A stretch of 64,000 bases of DNA from Sphagnum compactum (lineage: Eukaryota; Bryophyta; Sphagnopsida; Sphagnales), in the NCBI GenBank assembly GCA_965153455.1, contig OZ234494.1, forward strand, positions 5,890,001 through 5,954,000. The letters are read 5' to 3'. How positions within the stretch are numbered: the stretch's first letter is position 1; each line of letters begins with the position of its first letter. The notes under the pieces are model-generated. The model had not been told where the DNA came from. It made no database searches and saw nothing but the letters and a program-made list of their open reading frames with translations. The position numbers and the translations under genes are program-made. Shown here in pieces: positions 1-12,179 of the stretch.

Positions 1-511
1 AGTGCTCCAATATTGTTGTGTGATTTCTGTGGTCCATCACAGAAAACAATATGGCATTCTCTAAGAGAACTAGTGGGCTTGGCTTGTGCACTTTGGCACA
101 TATTGTTGTAAGTTGTAACCTAGATTTACAAAGTATTTTCATTGAATTTCCAATGACAAAAAGTGCACAAAATTCAATAGCTCCTGCACCATAAGTGTGA
201 AAGTTACTAAAACATCTTGGTGCACCTGCACTCATTGTGGGCTTTCCAACGGGAGCCAGAGTGCACCCCAATTTCCCTAAAGGTTTACTTTTTTATTTCT
301 ACAGGAACAAATAATTCTCTAAATTTGTAGGTGTGATTTCAAAAGTAACAAGGAATCTGCTACAACATATTCTCATTTTTCTTCTTTTTTCCAGCCAAGA
401 TGCAAAATTTCACCACTTTTAAAAACACTGATTGCTGGTAATATCAAGAGCACAACCTCAATTCCCCTAGAATTTCAGCTTTTGGATATTATTGAAATTA
501 TTGCTTCTGAG

Positions 512-1164
512 TTATTGATCGCCTTGGGCCACCACTAATTCCATTGAGCCCACTTCAAGGTGGGCCCAAAAAAGTTTCTTACATTCCTGGACAACATTAT
601 CCACTTCAGCCATGTAGGATTTCATGCAGATTTCACCAAGGAATGTATTTGGAGTCTCATGATTGGTCTTATTAGATTCCAAATGCATTCCAAGGGACAT
701 GAACAAACAGGAGGCATCATTTGGTTGACACCTAAATATACGTTTTCCAAGTAAACCGCACAAAAGTTTATATTTTCCATTTTGTGTTTTGATCTTGGAT
801 TCCTACAATTGCAAGTCCATTTGATTTGTGTGCATGAATTCATGTGTGTGACTTTTGATAGTGTTGGCTGCCAATCTACACAACAAACTTTTCAGCAATG
901 TCCAGTGTAATGCTCAGGAAGTGATTCATCGATGCACCCAATATGGTGACACCACAATCATCAAGACATTCTCTGAGCTGCTTTGCTTTCAAAGTCAGGT
1001 TTGTAAAAGCATCAACATGGACAATTGCAATACTAGTAGCAGAAAGCCAATCTCCAGCACTGCTTGCAAATTTGTAAGAGCTTTGTAAACACTGTTTGAA
1101 GTTCATGCTTGACTCATAAAAAAGCAACCTATCCAGATTGTTTCTCCAATCAGAACACACCTTG
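512..1164 (-). CDS. Unrecognised gene, two 3'-terminal exons (partial)
   Basis: Two open stretches on the minus strand join cleanly. Exon B is about 1164-889 and ends at an AA|GT donor in phase 2. Exon C is 731-512, starts after a TTTAG acceptor in phase 1, and ends at a stop. The joined tail is about 160 residues, mostly helical in look, with motifs such as SSAGDWLSATSIA, KAKQLRECLDDCG and AEVDNVVQECKKLFWAHLE. I do not recognise the family. The upstream part is not resolved: a further open stretch at about 1330-1170 is in a frame that does not join simply. No start codon is assigned. Residue use is protein-like rather than random for such AT-rich DNA, but this could still be a decayed gene or a chance open frame. 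It lies downstream of, and in the same orientation as, the MDM35-like gene. Confidence 0.35.
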
Positions 1165-2138
1165 CTGAAACAGAGTGCCCCCTATCACATAAATACTAGA
1201 GCAAATTGTTATTCCACAGAAGGTTGGAACAGTACCAGAGCATGAGACCACTTCGGTCAGGTGCATGCCCAGGTTTGGATCACTACAATGACTATCAGTA
1301 ACCTCACCAGCTACTTCCTCCAATTACATACTGGGCTGCTATCAAAATATGTTGCCACTAGGCAGATTCTGCCTCACTGCTGACATCCTTGCGTGAGAAA
1401 TTTCTCTGAGAAGATTGTCTCCAAGCATTGATCAGCTATATTGACATTGCAGGCTCCTGTTATGTACAAGACGTTCATGGGTAGAGGTCGGCAAAAAAGG
1501 GACCGGGGTGAATCTTGGTACTGAATGGAAAGCGTCCAACTTATTAACCATCACAGTTTAGTCATGCACAATCCTCAAACCGATCCAGCATAGGCTTCTG
1601 ATGGCTGCAAACCCAGAAAATCATGAGTTGGACCTCAAGCTATTAAACAAAGCCTAATAGTTAGACTTAAGCTCCATACATCTTTTGAAACCAGAACTAA
1701 TCCTATATGAAGAGGATGTTGCTCCTTTGTGCTATGTGAAAGATCTAGAACTTACTGTACACATGGAGGAGGCAACCTAAAACCAGAGAATACCTTGTAC
1801 AAAAAAGACCTGTTTTGGTGGGATTGGGAGATTTGCATTCACTGATGCCCTATAGCCCATGCAAGTTTTGTTCTTGCATTGTAGAATCTAAATCAATATT
1901 CTACATGCAAGCCTGAGGAGTTGTACCAAACTTGAGGTTTCTAAAGTTCACCATTCAGAGCTGAAACTTTGTTTGCTACTCTACTATTTGAGGTGGCTGA
2001 AATCCCTTGATTCCAATCTGGTCTGGCTGCTGCTGTTGAGCCACCCTAAGATCTAATTGATACAAAGGAAACAACTCATAGGTGAAAGTGTCAGAATTAG
2101 GGTCCAGTACCTTGAGATATAGCAATCAATCATGACTA

Positions 2139-4768
2139 TCAGTGGCCAGGATCAGTCCTCAATAAATGGCTTAGCTTGCGCTCCTCCATTCTCTTCTGCA
2201 TTTCCTCCTCCCATGCCTCTCAATCATTGTATCACCATGAACTAATAAGATTCTAGGTTGCACTGAGGCCTGCTCAGTTCCTCGATTTGGGTCCTAATTG
2301 TGGGTGAACAAATATCAGTTACTGATTACAGTTCAAATCCAATTCCACGCAAAAGTAGAAACCGATAACAATTGACAGAGTCAAGAGTTCCTAAAACATG
2401 GCAGTGGAATTGATGCCAAAGTAATTTAGTTGCAACCTTAAGGGTCTCTGGTTTCCCTATGTTCAGTTCTGTTAGTGTAGTTGTGATCAGTAGTTGTGCA
2501 CACACTACAAGGGTGGAACATTTAGAGTATACAGAGTCTGAGGAATTGAAACTCTGCTGACTCTAATTACACAAGTGCTTGAATAAAACAAAAGCTAGAG
2601 TCTCCATATGATCGTTACATTACTCAGGAACTGCATGTGATGTCTCCATCAAGACGCATGGTGCAGTGAAGCTCAATCCCACATAGAGAACATTTGATTG
2701 CAAAGAGCAATAGTGAGTGCAAGTTCAACCATGACAGGGCAGAAGAATGGGAAAAAGCAGTTACCAACACACAGGCACGATAGGTTTCCCATTCCACCAT
2801 GCACTCCTCCTTCTCCCACTGCCCCTTCACAAATTTCTCCGAATACCATCTGGTGTCACCCAAAAGCAAAGTTGAATACCCTGCAATTTTCTGTCCTTAA
2901 GTCTAGAAGGGTAGATACAAGACTAAAGAACATATGCTAACATGCTTGCTTTGATACTCGCACACAAGCCATTTCACTAGGTGTCTGATCTCCAAGATCT
3001 CAGTCAGATTTCAACTTCATCCAATCATATGCATAAGCATATTGTTGTAAATTCTTCAGACCTGAGACCTCAATTTTCCTTCAGCCTTTGTTTCAAGTCT
3101 TAAACACAGCTCCCTAACCAACCAAGAGAAGAACATTCTGAATGTAGATGTAGATGAAAGCAAGCATGCACTTTTGTAAGTATTGCTACACAAAGGTTGC
3201 TGTTAATTATGTAGTAGTCTGAACTGGCACCTCGGCCCTTGTAAAAAGCTTGACAATCCCAATGGAAACCTGGAATTTCTAGCTCTCACAAAGACATTTG
3301 GATCAGGAACTAATAACAAAGAAGCTATCACATTTAACACAAAAATCATTGGGAAGAACTCATGGTTCCATACTAAACCTTTCTCCTACTTCTGAGATTT
3401 TTCAAATCCCTTCACAATTCAGAGTGATTCCTGAAAACATTGCTTGAATTCAATGTTGACATCTCTAGATAATACAAGACTGTCCCTTGCATCATGGATG
3501 TTGCTCTCTCTTCAAATCCTCATTGCCAAGCCAGGTTCAGCAGATTCATCAGAAGCACCTAAAACAGTATTTTCAAAAGCACGATAATGTCTGGAACATC
3601 AGGACCATACTGCAATCATCTGATATATGGGCACATTATGAACAAAAAGTTCATGAAAGATGGAGTCTAACCAACAACATTTAGGAAACCCACGTTAGCA
3701 GCAACAGAGTGTGACTATTGGCCTTGAAATTTGGATCCAGACCCAAGCTTGTTTCTTCAGTAGCAAGCTTTGGGCACCCATATAACATCAAGAGCATGAG
3801 CCAAGCCTTTTGATTTTTCACATTAATTTGGAAGACATTTCCTAAAGATATATAAGTCCTGCAATGATAGAAACCATGCACTCAATCTTGAGACTTTCAA
3901 GGTGGGGAACGAAGTGATAACACAGCATGCAATCTTGCAAAATTGCAGATTGCAAGGAGATGTTGACATCTTTCTTCTTAAATAGGAAAAACAGAACACT
4001 TTCAGTATTTTTTCTTTGCTCAAGGTTATGCAGGAAAAAGCTTACTATTCGTTGGGAGGCATGTAATCTTGTACATGAGACTACATTCCTTGCTACTGAA
4101 AAGCCAGTCTCTATTGAGGGGAACATAATAATCCCAGGTACAAGAGAAATCCTAAGCAACATGACAATAGGAATTATGGCAAGCTTGACAAACCCAGGTT
4201 GAAACCACTCAAATCTAACCTGGTTTCCTCACTGATTCAGTTCCCACTTCACACATAGTTCTTCACTTAGTTCCCAGTATGTGAAGCTATACTTCTGCAA
4301 ATCAGCTGTCATTGAGAAGTGACAAACGCCATCAATTTGGGCAGAATTTGAGCCTGAATAGTGTGAAACCAGATTATGTTTGAACTGATTGTGCCTCAAC
4401 CTAGAACACACAATTCCTTGTAGAGCGAATTTTTTTCATATTGTGGATAAAAAACAGCCTTAGGCCGCGCCAATGTCCGCAGAAAGAAAAAAGAAGAAGA
4501 AAAGATCACAAAGGGAAACCAGCAGCATAAAACTGAGAAACCCTAAAAAAGAGGGGTAGACAGGAGACAGAGAAAAAGGTTCAGGGAGCTTCTTCACTGA
4601 CCGATTGAAGCAGTCATGGTAAGCGGATTTCAGCGCTCTGCAATTGGCAATGCTGTTCTTGCTTTTTCCGTCGTCGTCATCCTTGTTGTGAGGAGCCTCC
4701 CCTTTCTTCTTCCTGCTTCTTACTCCTCCCTCATCCTTCCACCTCATCCCCAACTCCACCCATGCCAT
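2139..4768 (-). CDS. Twin CX9C protein, MDM35/TRIAP1-like (mitochondrial intermembrane space)
   Basis: Three minus-strand exons: 4768-4602, 2849-2765 and 2216-2139, giving 109 aa. The coiled-coil-helix fold is shown by two CX9C motifs, C43/C53 in exon 1 and C72/C82 in exon 2. The segment FNRWYSEKFVKGQW between them is the signature of the MDM35/TRIAP1 (p53CSV) family. The C-terminus LSHLLRTDPGH follows a charged helix, as in plant homologues. Family members sit in the mitochondrial intermembrane space, are imported by the MIA40 disulfide relay and partner PRELI/UPS lipid-transfer proteins. Phases close (2, then 0). The exon 3 acceptor (GAGAG|GCA) is the weakest call, but an in-frame stop just upstream and the fitting product support it. 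The start is uncertain: M1 at 4768, M8 at 4747, or further upstream through an acidic run that continues the open frame to 5092. The acidic-basic N-terminus (KDDDDGKSK) is atypical. The gene has two long introns of about 1.75 and 0.55 kb. Confidence 0.82.
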
Positions 4769-4852
4769 TCTCGTACCCTTTTCTAGCCCCACTCGGGTCC
4801 TCCGTTCACATTCTGCGCGACTCAGTCCGTCCGTCCCCGATCCAAACTCCTT

Positions 4853-4888
4853 CTCCTCCTCCTCCTCCTCCTCCTCCTCCTCCTCCTT
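4853..4888. repeat. (CCT)n microsatellite
   Basis: About twelve TCC/CCT units lie just upstream of the MDM35-like coding region, followed by A-rich sequence. Read on the minus strand they give a poly-Glu run in frame with that gene. This could be N-terminal coding sequence but is more probably 5' leader. Confidence 0.9.
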
Positions 4889-5189
4889 TTCTCTCCCCAA
4901 AAAAACGGGAAAAAAAAGAGAAAAAAAACCAATGCAACTACAAGAACAGCAACAACCACAACATCTGGAGCTTGCAAAGCTCACAAATACGCTGGCTGCT
5001 GCTGGTTCCGGTGCGAGTAGCGATGTCACGATTGTGGCGATGACGCAGAAACGACAAACACAATGACGAGCGGGATAAGTATTCCAACGCACTCTCTACT
5101 GTTTCTAGGACTGTGCGCTTCACCTATCCTGCGCAATAGCCCTTCCACGTCCCAAAGTCCAGATCCTGAACGGGTTTTCCGTCCAACAC

Positions 5190-5660
5190 CACATGTCAAA
5201 ACTCCTCCGTCCATCCAACTCCACATGTCAAACTCCTCCGTCCATCCAACTCCACATCTCAAACTCCTCCATCCAGCCATCCATCCATCCATCCATCCAA
5301 CTTCAGATGTCAAATTTCCCTCCCATCTCCAACTTCAGATTTCCCAAAATTTTAACTCCTCCATCTATCCAACTTCAGATGTCAAACTCCTCCATCCATA
5401 TCCAACTTTGGATGTTAAACTCCAATCATCTGTCCAACTCCAGAATGTCAAGCTCCTCCATCCATCCACCCATCCATCCAACTCCAGATGTCAAATTTAA
5501 CTCCTTCAGCTATCCAACTTCTGATGTGAAGCTCCACCTCCATCCACCTAACTCCAATCTCAAACTCCTTCAATCCATCCAACTCCATTCGTCAAACTCC
5601 TCCAATCCATCCAACTCCAGATGTCAAATTCCTTCCATCCACCAAGTTCAAGCTTCAAAT
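5190..5660. repeat. Degenerate 31-32 bp minisatellite (ATCCAACTCC...TGTCAAA)
   Basis: Repeated blocks of CCATCCAACTCC(A/T)GATGTCAAACTCCTC recur at roughly 31-50 bp, with CATC tetranucleotide expansions inside. The array leaves plus-strand frames open (Ser/Ile/Pro-rich), but these are repeat translations and not genes. It sits 0.4-0.9 kb upstream of the MDM35-like start. Confidence 0.85.
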
Positions 5661-5732
5661 TTCTATGTGAGTACATTATTTTGCAATTCTTTGCAAGTTT
5701 CTTGTGCATACTTCCATCATGTTTTAAGCTAA

Positions 5733-7760
5733 GTTTGAGTTAGTTCATTATTGTCATATCCCATTGTGTGTGATGTTTTTGGCCTTGTCTTGGTAGGTAA
5801 GGATATTGTGTTTAGATTCATTAATGGCTATTGGTGGTTATTCTATTAATGGCTATTGGTGGTTATTCTATTAATGGCTATTGGTGGTTATTCTATTAAT
5901 GGCTATTGGTGATTATTCTATTAATGGCCAGGTCTATTTTTATATGAGCATTTTTGAAAGATGATATATTTTGGCTTGTGTTGAACCTTGAGATTAGTTA
6001 TTATAGAGTTATAATAATATCTTGAAGGATTTTGGGTTTCTTTATTTTAGAGGATTTTTTTGAAGATTATATAATTTTTGCATGGTGAAATATTTGAATT
6101 TCCATAATTCTTCTTTTGCCTTAAAATATATATTTTTGAATGTAAATGGCAAGCGCCGCAATGTGACACACCCCCTTGTACTTTCCAAGGGATACATACG
6201 TTCCTCCATTTTGAAAAGCTTTTTATTGTCTTATATTTTTAGTTGAATTTAGTTTATTAGGTTGTGTTGCAAGTCACTTGATGGCCTCTACCACTTTGGC
6301 TTTCAAAAGATGCATAATTCTTGTGTCAACTAAGTAGTCTCTTTGCTTCACTTCTAATCTTTTGAATTGGTTCCTCAAGTGGTAAAGCCCAATATTGCAT
6401 TACTATAGATAGGCCTTGCTTCTTCATTGTTGCCTTTTGTAATGAGTCATATTCCATTGTCTTTCAAGACTCTTTTTTTGCCTTGCTTGATTTACAATGT
6501 TTGAACATGATGGTCATGATGTTCATCTATATTATAACTGCTTTTATACACTTCTCTTTTGCACTTTCAACTTTTGTTGTCTATTTTATGGTCTTACTCT
6601 TTTGGCACATAATATACCAAACAAGTGAAATGAGATTATCTTAGTGTTGGGCTTAATGTTGTAAGAGGACAAGGTGTTAATTTCTCTTTTTTAATCTTTA
6701 ATTTTGTTGGATGTACACAATTTTGTTTAACATCTTTAATTAATTAATTATGCGTGAAATTGAAAGCATTATGAAAGGCATGTGATGTGCAAGTTAAGAA
6801 AAATAATTTAATGGAAGGAATGAAGGTTCAAATGTGAAAAGTGTATCACCACAATTTCATCTTTCCCAACAATCAGCTTCCATGGATTTGTCGATTGTCT
6901 CATAAGTCAAAATTGTGGAAATGCTTTATATTGCTTTGTTTTGGGTGTTCTAACTTCCATCTTAAAGTGACAATATGTATGTTGAAAAGTGAAAGAAGTT
7001 GAACAATGGGTGTAAACTCAAGGCCCCCACCTGACTTGGTTCATAATGAACCAAAGTTTGAGGTGGAGGCCGTGCTCAAGTCAAGGCAACTATGTATTGT
7101 TTAACTTTGTCAATATTTTCTTTGTCCTAAGTAGGTCATGGAAATTATTTGAATTCTTCAATGGTCCCTTGAATCACATTGGCTAAACAAATTAGTGTTA
7201 TATCCATTTGGGCCAATGAACTTTTATGCTCATTTTATTTAACTTTACAACCTTTCATCATATGAAACGTGTCATCATCAATATGATTGTCCTTAGAAAT
7301 GTCCATAAGTATATTAGAATGTATCATCCTCACATCATTTGAAGCTTTAAAGGATATATCCAAATGGGGAGGTGTACAAAACTGGTGGCGAACCTTTCAT
7401 GATTAACATAGACTTATTACCATGTTTCACAATATAATATGAATTTTTCTTGTATAACAATAATGCATGGAAATGTGAATGAAAAAGAACAAAATAATTG
7501 ATCTTTGCACAAACTTTTTAATGCAATGCCCATTCACTTGTGCAACAAGCTTATGGAGTAAAATGGAATCAAACATTGAAGTTTTTTTTTGAAGTCATGC
7601 CCTATTGGGCTTAGCTTTCACCTCCCATTCGGTGTCTTATCCCCTTATGGTTATTGTTTGCAAAGTCTTGTAATAAGGTGCCAAATTTTGAAAACCTAAC
7701 ATCAATTCGATTCCAAAAAGAAATTTCAACCCATGGGCGTTGCCACCCCATTTTTTTATG
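5733..7760. other. AT-rich spacer, no gene seen
   Basis: No exon-like open frame or recognisable element is visible apart from the 25-bp array near its left end (listed separately). Stops are frequent in all frames. Confidence 0.7.
5820..5930. repeat. 25-bp tandem repeat, ~4.4 copies
   Basis: The unit ATTAATGGCTATTGGTGGTT plus ATTCT starts at 5820, 5845, 5870, 5895 and (partial) 5920. Copies are nearly identical; the fourth carries one G-to-A change. High identity implies recent expansion. Confidence 0.95.
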
Positions 7761-7769
7761 TTATAGGTG

Positions 7770-8460
7770 TTATATCCAAGTTGGGGAAGGCTTAAAAGGG
7801 CTAGGGGCATTATAGAGTAGGGGTTAAGGGTTATTTGGCTATCGGGTTTTATGCATATATAGGTTAAATGACCATATTGATGTTATATGGTTATATTGGC
7901 TATAAAAGTTATATGGTTATATAAGCCATTTAGATATATTGTTATATGGTCTATGGGTTATATAGGTATGGGCTAATGGGGGTTATAGGTTATGGGGTTA
8001 GGATTTTGTGTTTTTGGTTTTAAATTCTAATTTTTAGGGTTTTCATTTGTTCTAAGTTTAATATTAAAGGTGTATTACTAAAAATTTTAAAGTTTCAGTT
8101 TTTATTTTGTATTTGGTTTTTTTGGGTTTGCGTTTTGAGTTTACTTTCTAAGGTTTAGGACTTCAAAATTTAGGGTTATTTTAGGGTTTTCATTTGGTTC
8201 TTTTAGGGTTTAAGGTTTAGCTTTTAAAGTTTAGGACTTGAAGTTTTAGAATTTGGTTTTTAGAATTTGTGTTTGGTATTTTTAGGGTTTTGGACTTGAA
8301 ATTTTAAGGTCTTGTTTCTAGGTTTTTTTTTTGGTTTTTTTAAGGTTTAAATTTAAGATTTAGCTTCTGAGGTTTAGGATTTTAAATTTTAGGGTTTGTG
8401 TTTGGTCTTTTTAGGGTTTAGGTTTTAAGTCTAATTTTAAGGTTTAAAATTTGAAATTTG
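7770..8460. repeat. T-rich tract with degenerate TTTAGGG (telomere-like) motifs
   Basis: Dozens of TTTAGGGTTT-like words are spaced by T-rich filler (GTTTTTAGGGTT, TTTTGGTTTTT). The left part has related GGTTATATGG units. It looks like a long-decayed interstitial telomeric array or a satellite derived from one. No coding potential is seen. Confidence 0.6.
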
Positions 8461-11400
8461 AAATTTGATTTTGAAATTTGCAATTTTACTTTGCATTTAG
8501 GAATATTGTCCTTTTTGGGGTCCTTTTGCCAAAAAAACCATGTTTTTATAAAGAAGAATTTTCAAATGAAATATTTTGAAAATTTTCATTTATTTATTTA
8601 TTTATTTATAGTTACCCCAATATGTCATTTTTTTTTACAATGAATTTTTTTAAGTCTATAGGTTTGTGTTTCATCTTGAAAAATTGTCACAATTTCAAAT
8701 CATAACAAAACATGTTAACATTTTCAAGTTTAGTTTTTTATATTATAAACTACCACTTTTCTTTAAACAACATATACATTACATCACATTTACATGTTAT
8801 AAAGGACTCATGAACTTTAAAAAACCTTAAATTTTGATAAACACAAAATTGAAAAATATGAATTTTTTTTATTCATTTAAATTTTTCAATATCCATAATA
8901 TTCAATAAGCACAACTTTTCATGATTCCCATGCCATTAAAGTGACACCACATAGACAAATGTAGCCAAAATTGTAAAAAAGTTGACGTTTTGACATCAAT
9001 TTTGGCTCATTTGAGCTCATCCGCACCCACATATGCATTGAGAAGCTCAAGATGTTCAGTTTCAACATCACATCTCATAGAATTTTTCCCAAATGATGTG
9101 TTGTATGTAATGATCATTTTTTTCCCTTTTGTCTTTTTTCAATTAAAGTATGTGGGACAACATGTGGAAAACAAATACTAATGCATTTCAATTTTTGTAC
9201 TTGGTCATAATAAGGTTGATACTCATTGTTCGCAACAAAAAATGCTCATGGAACAAACTTTTGATTCCAAGCAACCCAAAACTTGGCTTGCTAATGTAAC
9301 ATCAAGAAGGATTTTGTTCAATCCATATTCCTATTAACATAAATTTTAATATTCATATTGACAACAATAAATGAAAAAGTCATTCCCCTAAATGGGAGGA
9401 CTAAATGGACTAATTTTAGGCAAGGATAGTTGCACATCATTTCTTTTATTTGGCAATGGGCTTGAAATTTCCAATTCCATGCAATCTTCTTTTTGTCTTA
9501 CCATTGCTTAAACATTTTTAAAAAAGGGTCAATTTTTTAATCATAAATAAAAAACTACCCTAAATCAAATCAAAACATGCAAGGGTGCAAACAAAGTAAA
9601 GGAGCCAAGGGTGCCAAGGTTAAAATCATTTCCAAGGATTGCATATGACACATGACATTCTTGTGTTGGTCAATTTTTTTAATTTTTAATTTTTCATATC
9701 TAGTTTACAACTGTGTTTTAAATATACTAAGTTTTTTACTATAACTTGGTTTACATCATTTATATATAATGCATCCATGCTTTAAATAACAGAAGAATGA
9801 ATAACTTTTGCTAAAGACACATTTTCAAAATTCATAATTGTTAAGGTCAAATCACATTTGAAACAAATATGTTCAAATGCATTAAAAATTTAATCTCATC
9901 AATTTCAAGTGTTTTTTTCTTTGATAATCATCAATGTTAAGGTCCTCTCCAATTTTTGCTCAAGCCAATGAAGAAGGTCATCACAAACTACATGACTCTT
10001 TTATTGAAAATGGGCATGAACATGGCCATAATTTCCATAACTCAAATTGACCTTGAGATCAATCATTTTTTGTGCAAGCCAAATTATATTTGTTTATGAT
10101 TTCATTCATGTGATCCAAACTTGTCAAACATAGTTATATCCCCTGTCTATTGCTCCTACCACAAAATTTGGCCTTCATATGTCTTGAGAGTACTAAGTGT
10201 TACTAGATTATGTTTATGAACACATCACATTGCATTGAAAACTCTTTTGAATGACAAATTCTGTTAATATAATGGTTGAATGACAAAGGAAAAAACTATG
10301 GTCCAAGGGAAGTCCAAAACCAAAGTGTAAATGGTGTGGTGGAGGCAATCACAAATTAACCATTTAACATTGATTTTTTTCATCTCTTTCATATTTCATT
10401 CTTTTGGGGGTGCTTTGTCCATATTCTATCAATTTCCCTTGCTTATGCTAGTTTATTTATCATGCCTATCTTGGGTGATCTTATTCCAATAGAGATTGTT
10501 GAATCTCTCTTGTCAAAATTTTAGAGTAATTTCTTCTCTCATGAGATTTTTTCAATGCCTTTCACATCACTTACCCCAAATATTGGTTTCAAGGGGCTAG
10601 GAACTAACAAATGTTCCCAAAGCATGTTACTAATCTAAAACACCATTATGGAGGTTCCAACATGAACTTTGTTAGGGATATGTTGTGTTAATTTGAGGAT
10701 TGGGAGATCCTTTTCAACTTTCAACATTTAAATGCAACATGGCATTTTCAAAATGATAATGAAAAACCAAACACATGCAACGTCCCTTTATGGCAACCCC
10801 ATCACTTGGTTGTGATGTAGCACCTCAACCTCGTAAACATTATGCCATAGTTTGCTTGAGCACCTCAAACTTGTTGAAATAAGTAGTTTCCTTTTTGCGG
10901 GTAATGTGGATGAAAAAAGACCTATTTTCAAAGTTTGAAATTTTTCAGACCTAGCTCACATAAGAGGTTGGGTTCCCATCACCCCATAGTTGTGAGGAAG
11001 TTTCCATAACAATTATTCACATTAGGGTGCAATCATACTAACATGTAGCATTAGCAATCGTAACCATTGTTTAATTTTTTAAACTTTGGATTGTTAAAAT
11101 GATGATGATAATAATAAATAAAATAATTTTTTATAAAATGTTATTGTGAATACATTATGTACGTATCATAAAAATTTAGAATCAATCTAATGAGTGAAAA
11201 ATACATATAAGGACTTTTTAAGCTTTATAACCACTACTTAAAATCTGGTTAAAAGTAGTTTAAGAATAATTTTGACATTAAAAGCACAATTTGAAATTTT
11301 TTTTAATGACATATTTTGGGATTTTAAAAATATAAACCTTAACATAATAGTATTAAGAAAACTTTTATTTAATTTAATGTTTTTTTGAAAGACGTATTAA

Positions 11401-11930
11401 ATTTTTTAAAATAATATTCTCAACAAAAATAGTGATATAAAGGGGCATGTGTGGCTCCTTATAGCATGGTTGGACCCAATAGTGAATATATGGAAACCAC
11501 TTAATACAAATCTTGATGTGCCAATGCCATTTGCCAAATTGTTGTGTTGCTCTTTGTGGTGTTGAAACCATTTTCCTTTGATTGTTTCATGGTGCCTTAA
11601 TAAATATTGCTATAGATTTTAATTAATGTTTGTGTGGCTATATTGGTTTTGATATTCTAGGTGGGTATAGATATATGTTGTAGAAATTTGAATACATATG
11701 AACAAGTATATGTGTATGAGCATTTGAGAAACATAACCATCAAAATGTTGAATAAAGCTTGTAAATTTGAAAAACATATATGCATTATTGGTTTAGTTAC
11801 TCAAATTTGATATACAAAAGTTTTTTACTAAGTATTTGTATACCACGAAAACATTTCTTGTGTCATTGGGCTAAATGTACATAAGGCAATTATGATGAAA
11901 TGTCATTTAATTTCATGTTTTTCAATTTCA
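8460..11930. other. AT-rich spacer, no gene seen
   Basis: Low-GC sequence with scattered short open frames only. No domain signature, splice-consistent exon or RNA gene was recognised. Confidence 0.65.
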
Positions 11931-12175
11931 CACAATAAATGATAACCCAACCAACACATTTCCATGTTTAAAATTGCAATGGGAACACAAGTCATATCAC
12001 ACAATATTTGATAAACCCAACCAACACATTTCCATATTTAAAAACACATGAAAACACATGTCATATCACATGATATGATAAACCCAACCATCACATTTCC
12101 ATGCTTTAAAATGCAATGAGAACATAAGTCATATTTCATGATAAATGATAATCCCAACCATCACATTTCCATGTT
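11930..12175. repeat. 67-70 bp tandem repeat, 4 diverged copies
   Basis: The phrase CCAACCAACACATTTCCAT (or CCATCACATTTCCAT) recurs at about 11951, 12021, 12088 and 12158. It is linked by AAAATGCAATGAGAACA and GTCATATCACA-type filler. Confidence 0.9.
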
Positions 12176-12179
12176 TTCT

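Noticed and set aside
4460-5092. 210-codon minus-strand frame with poly-Glu
   Set aside because: Its middle part is exon 1 of the MDM35-like gene, but the frame runs through the donor at 4602 into intron. The upstream part is repeat-driven.
5063-5732. Two long plus-strand frames
   Set aside because: They are translations of the CATCCAACTCC minisatellite, with no domain and no splice or start context.
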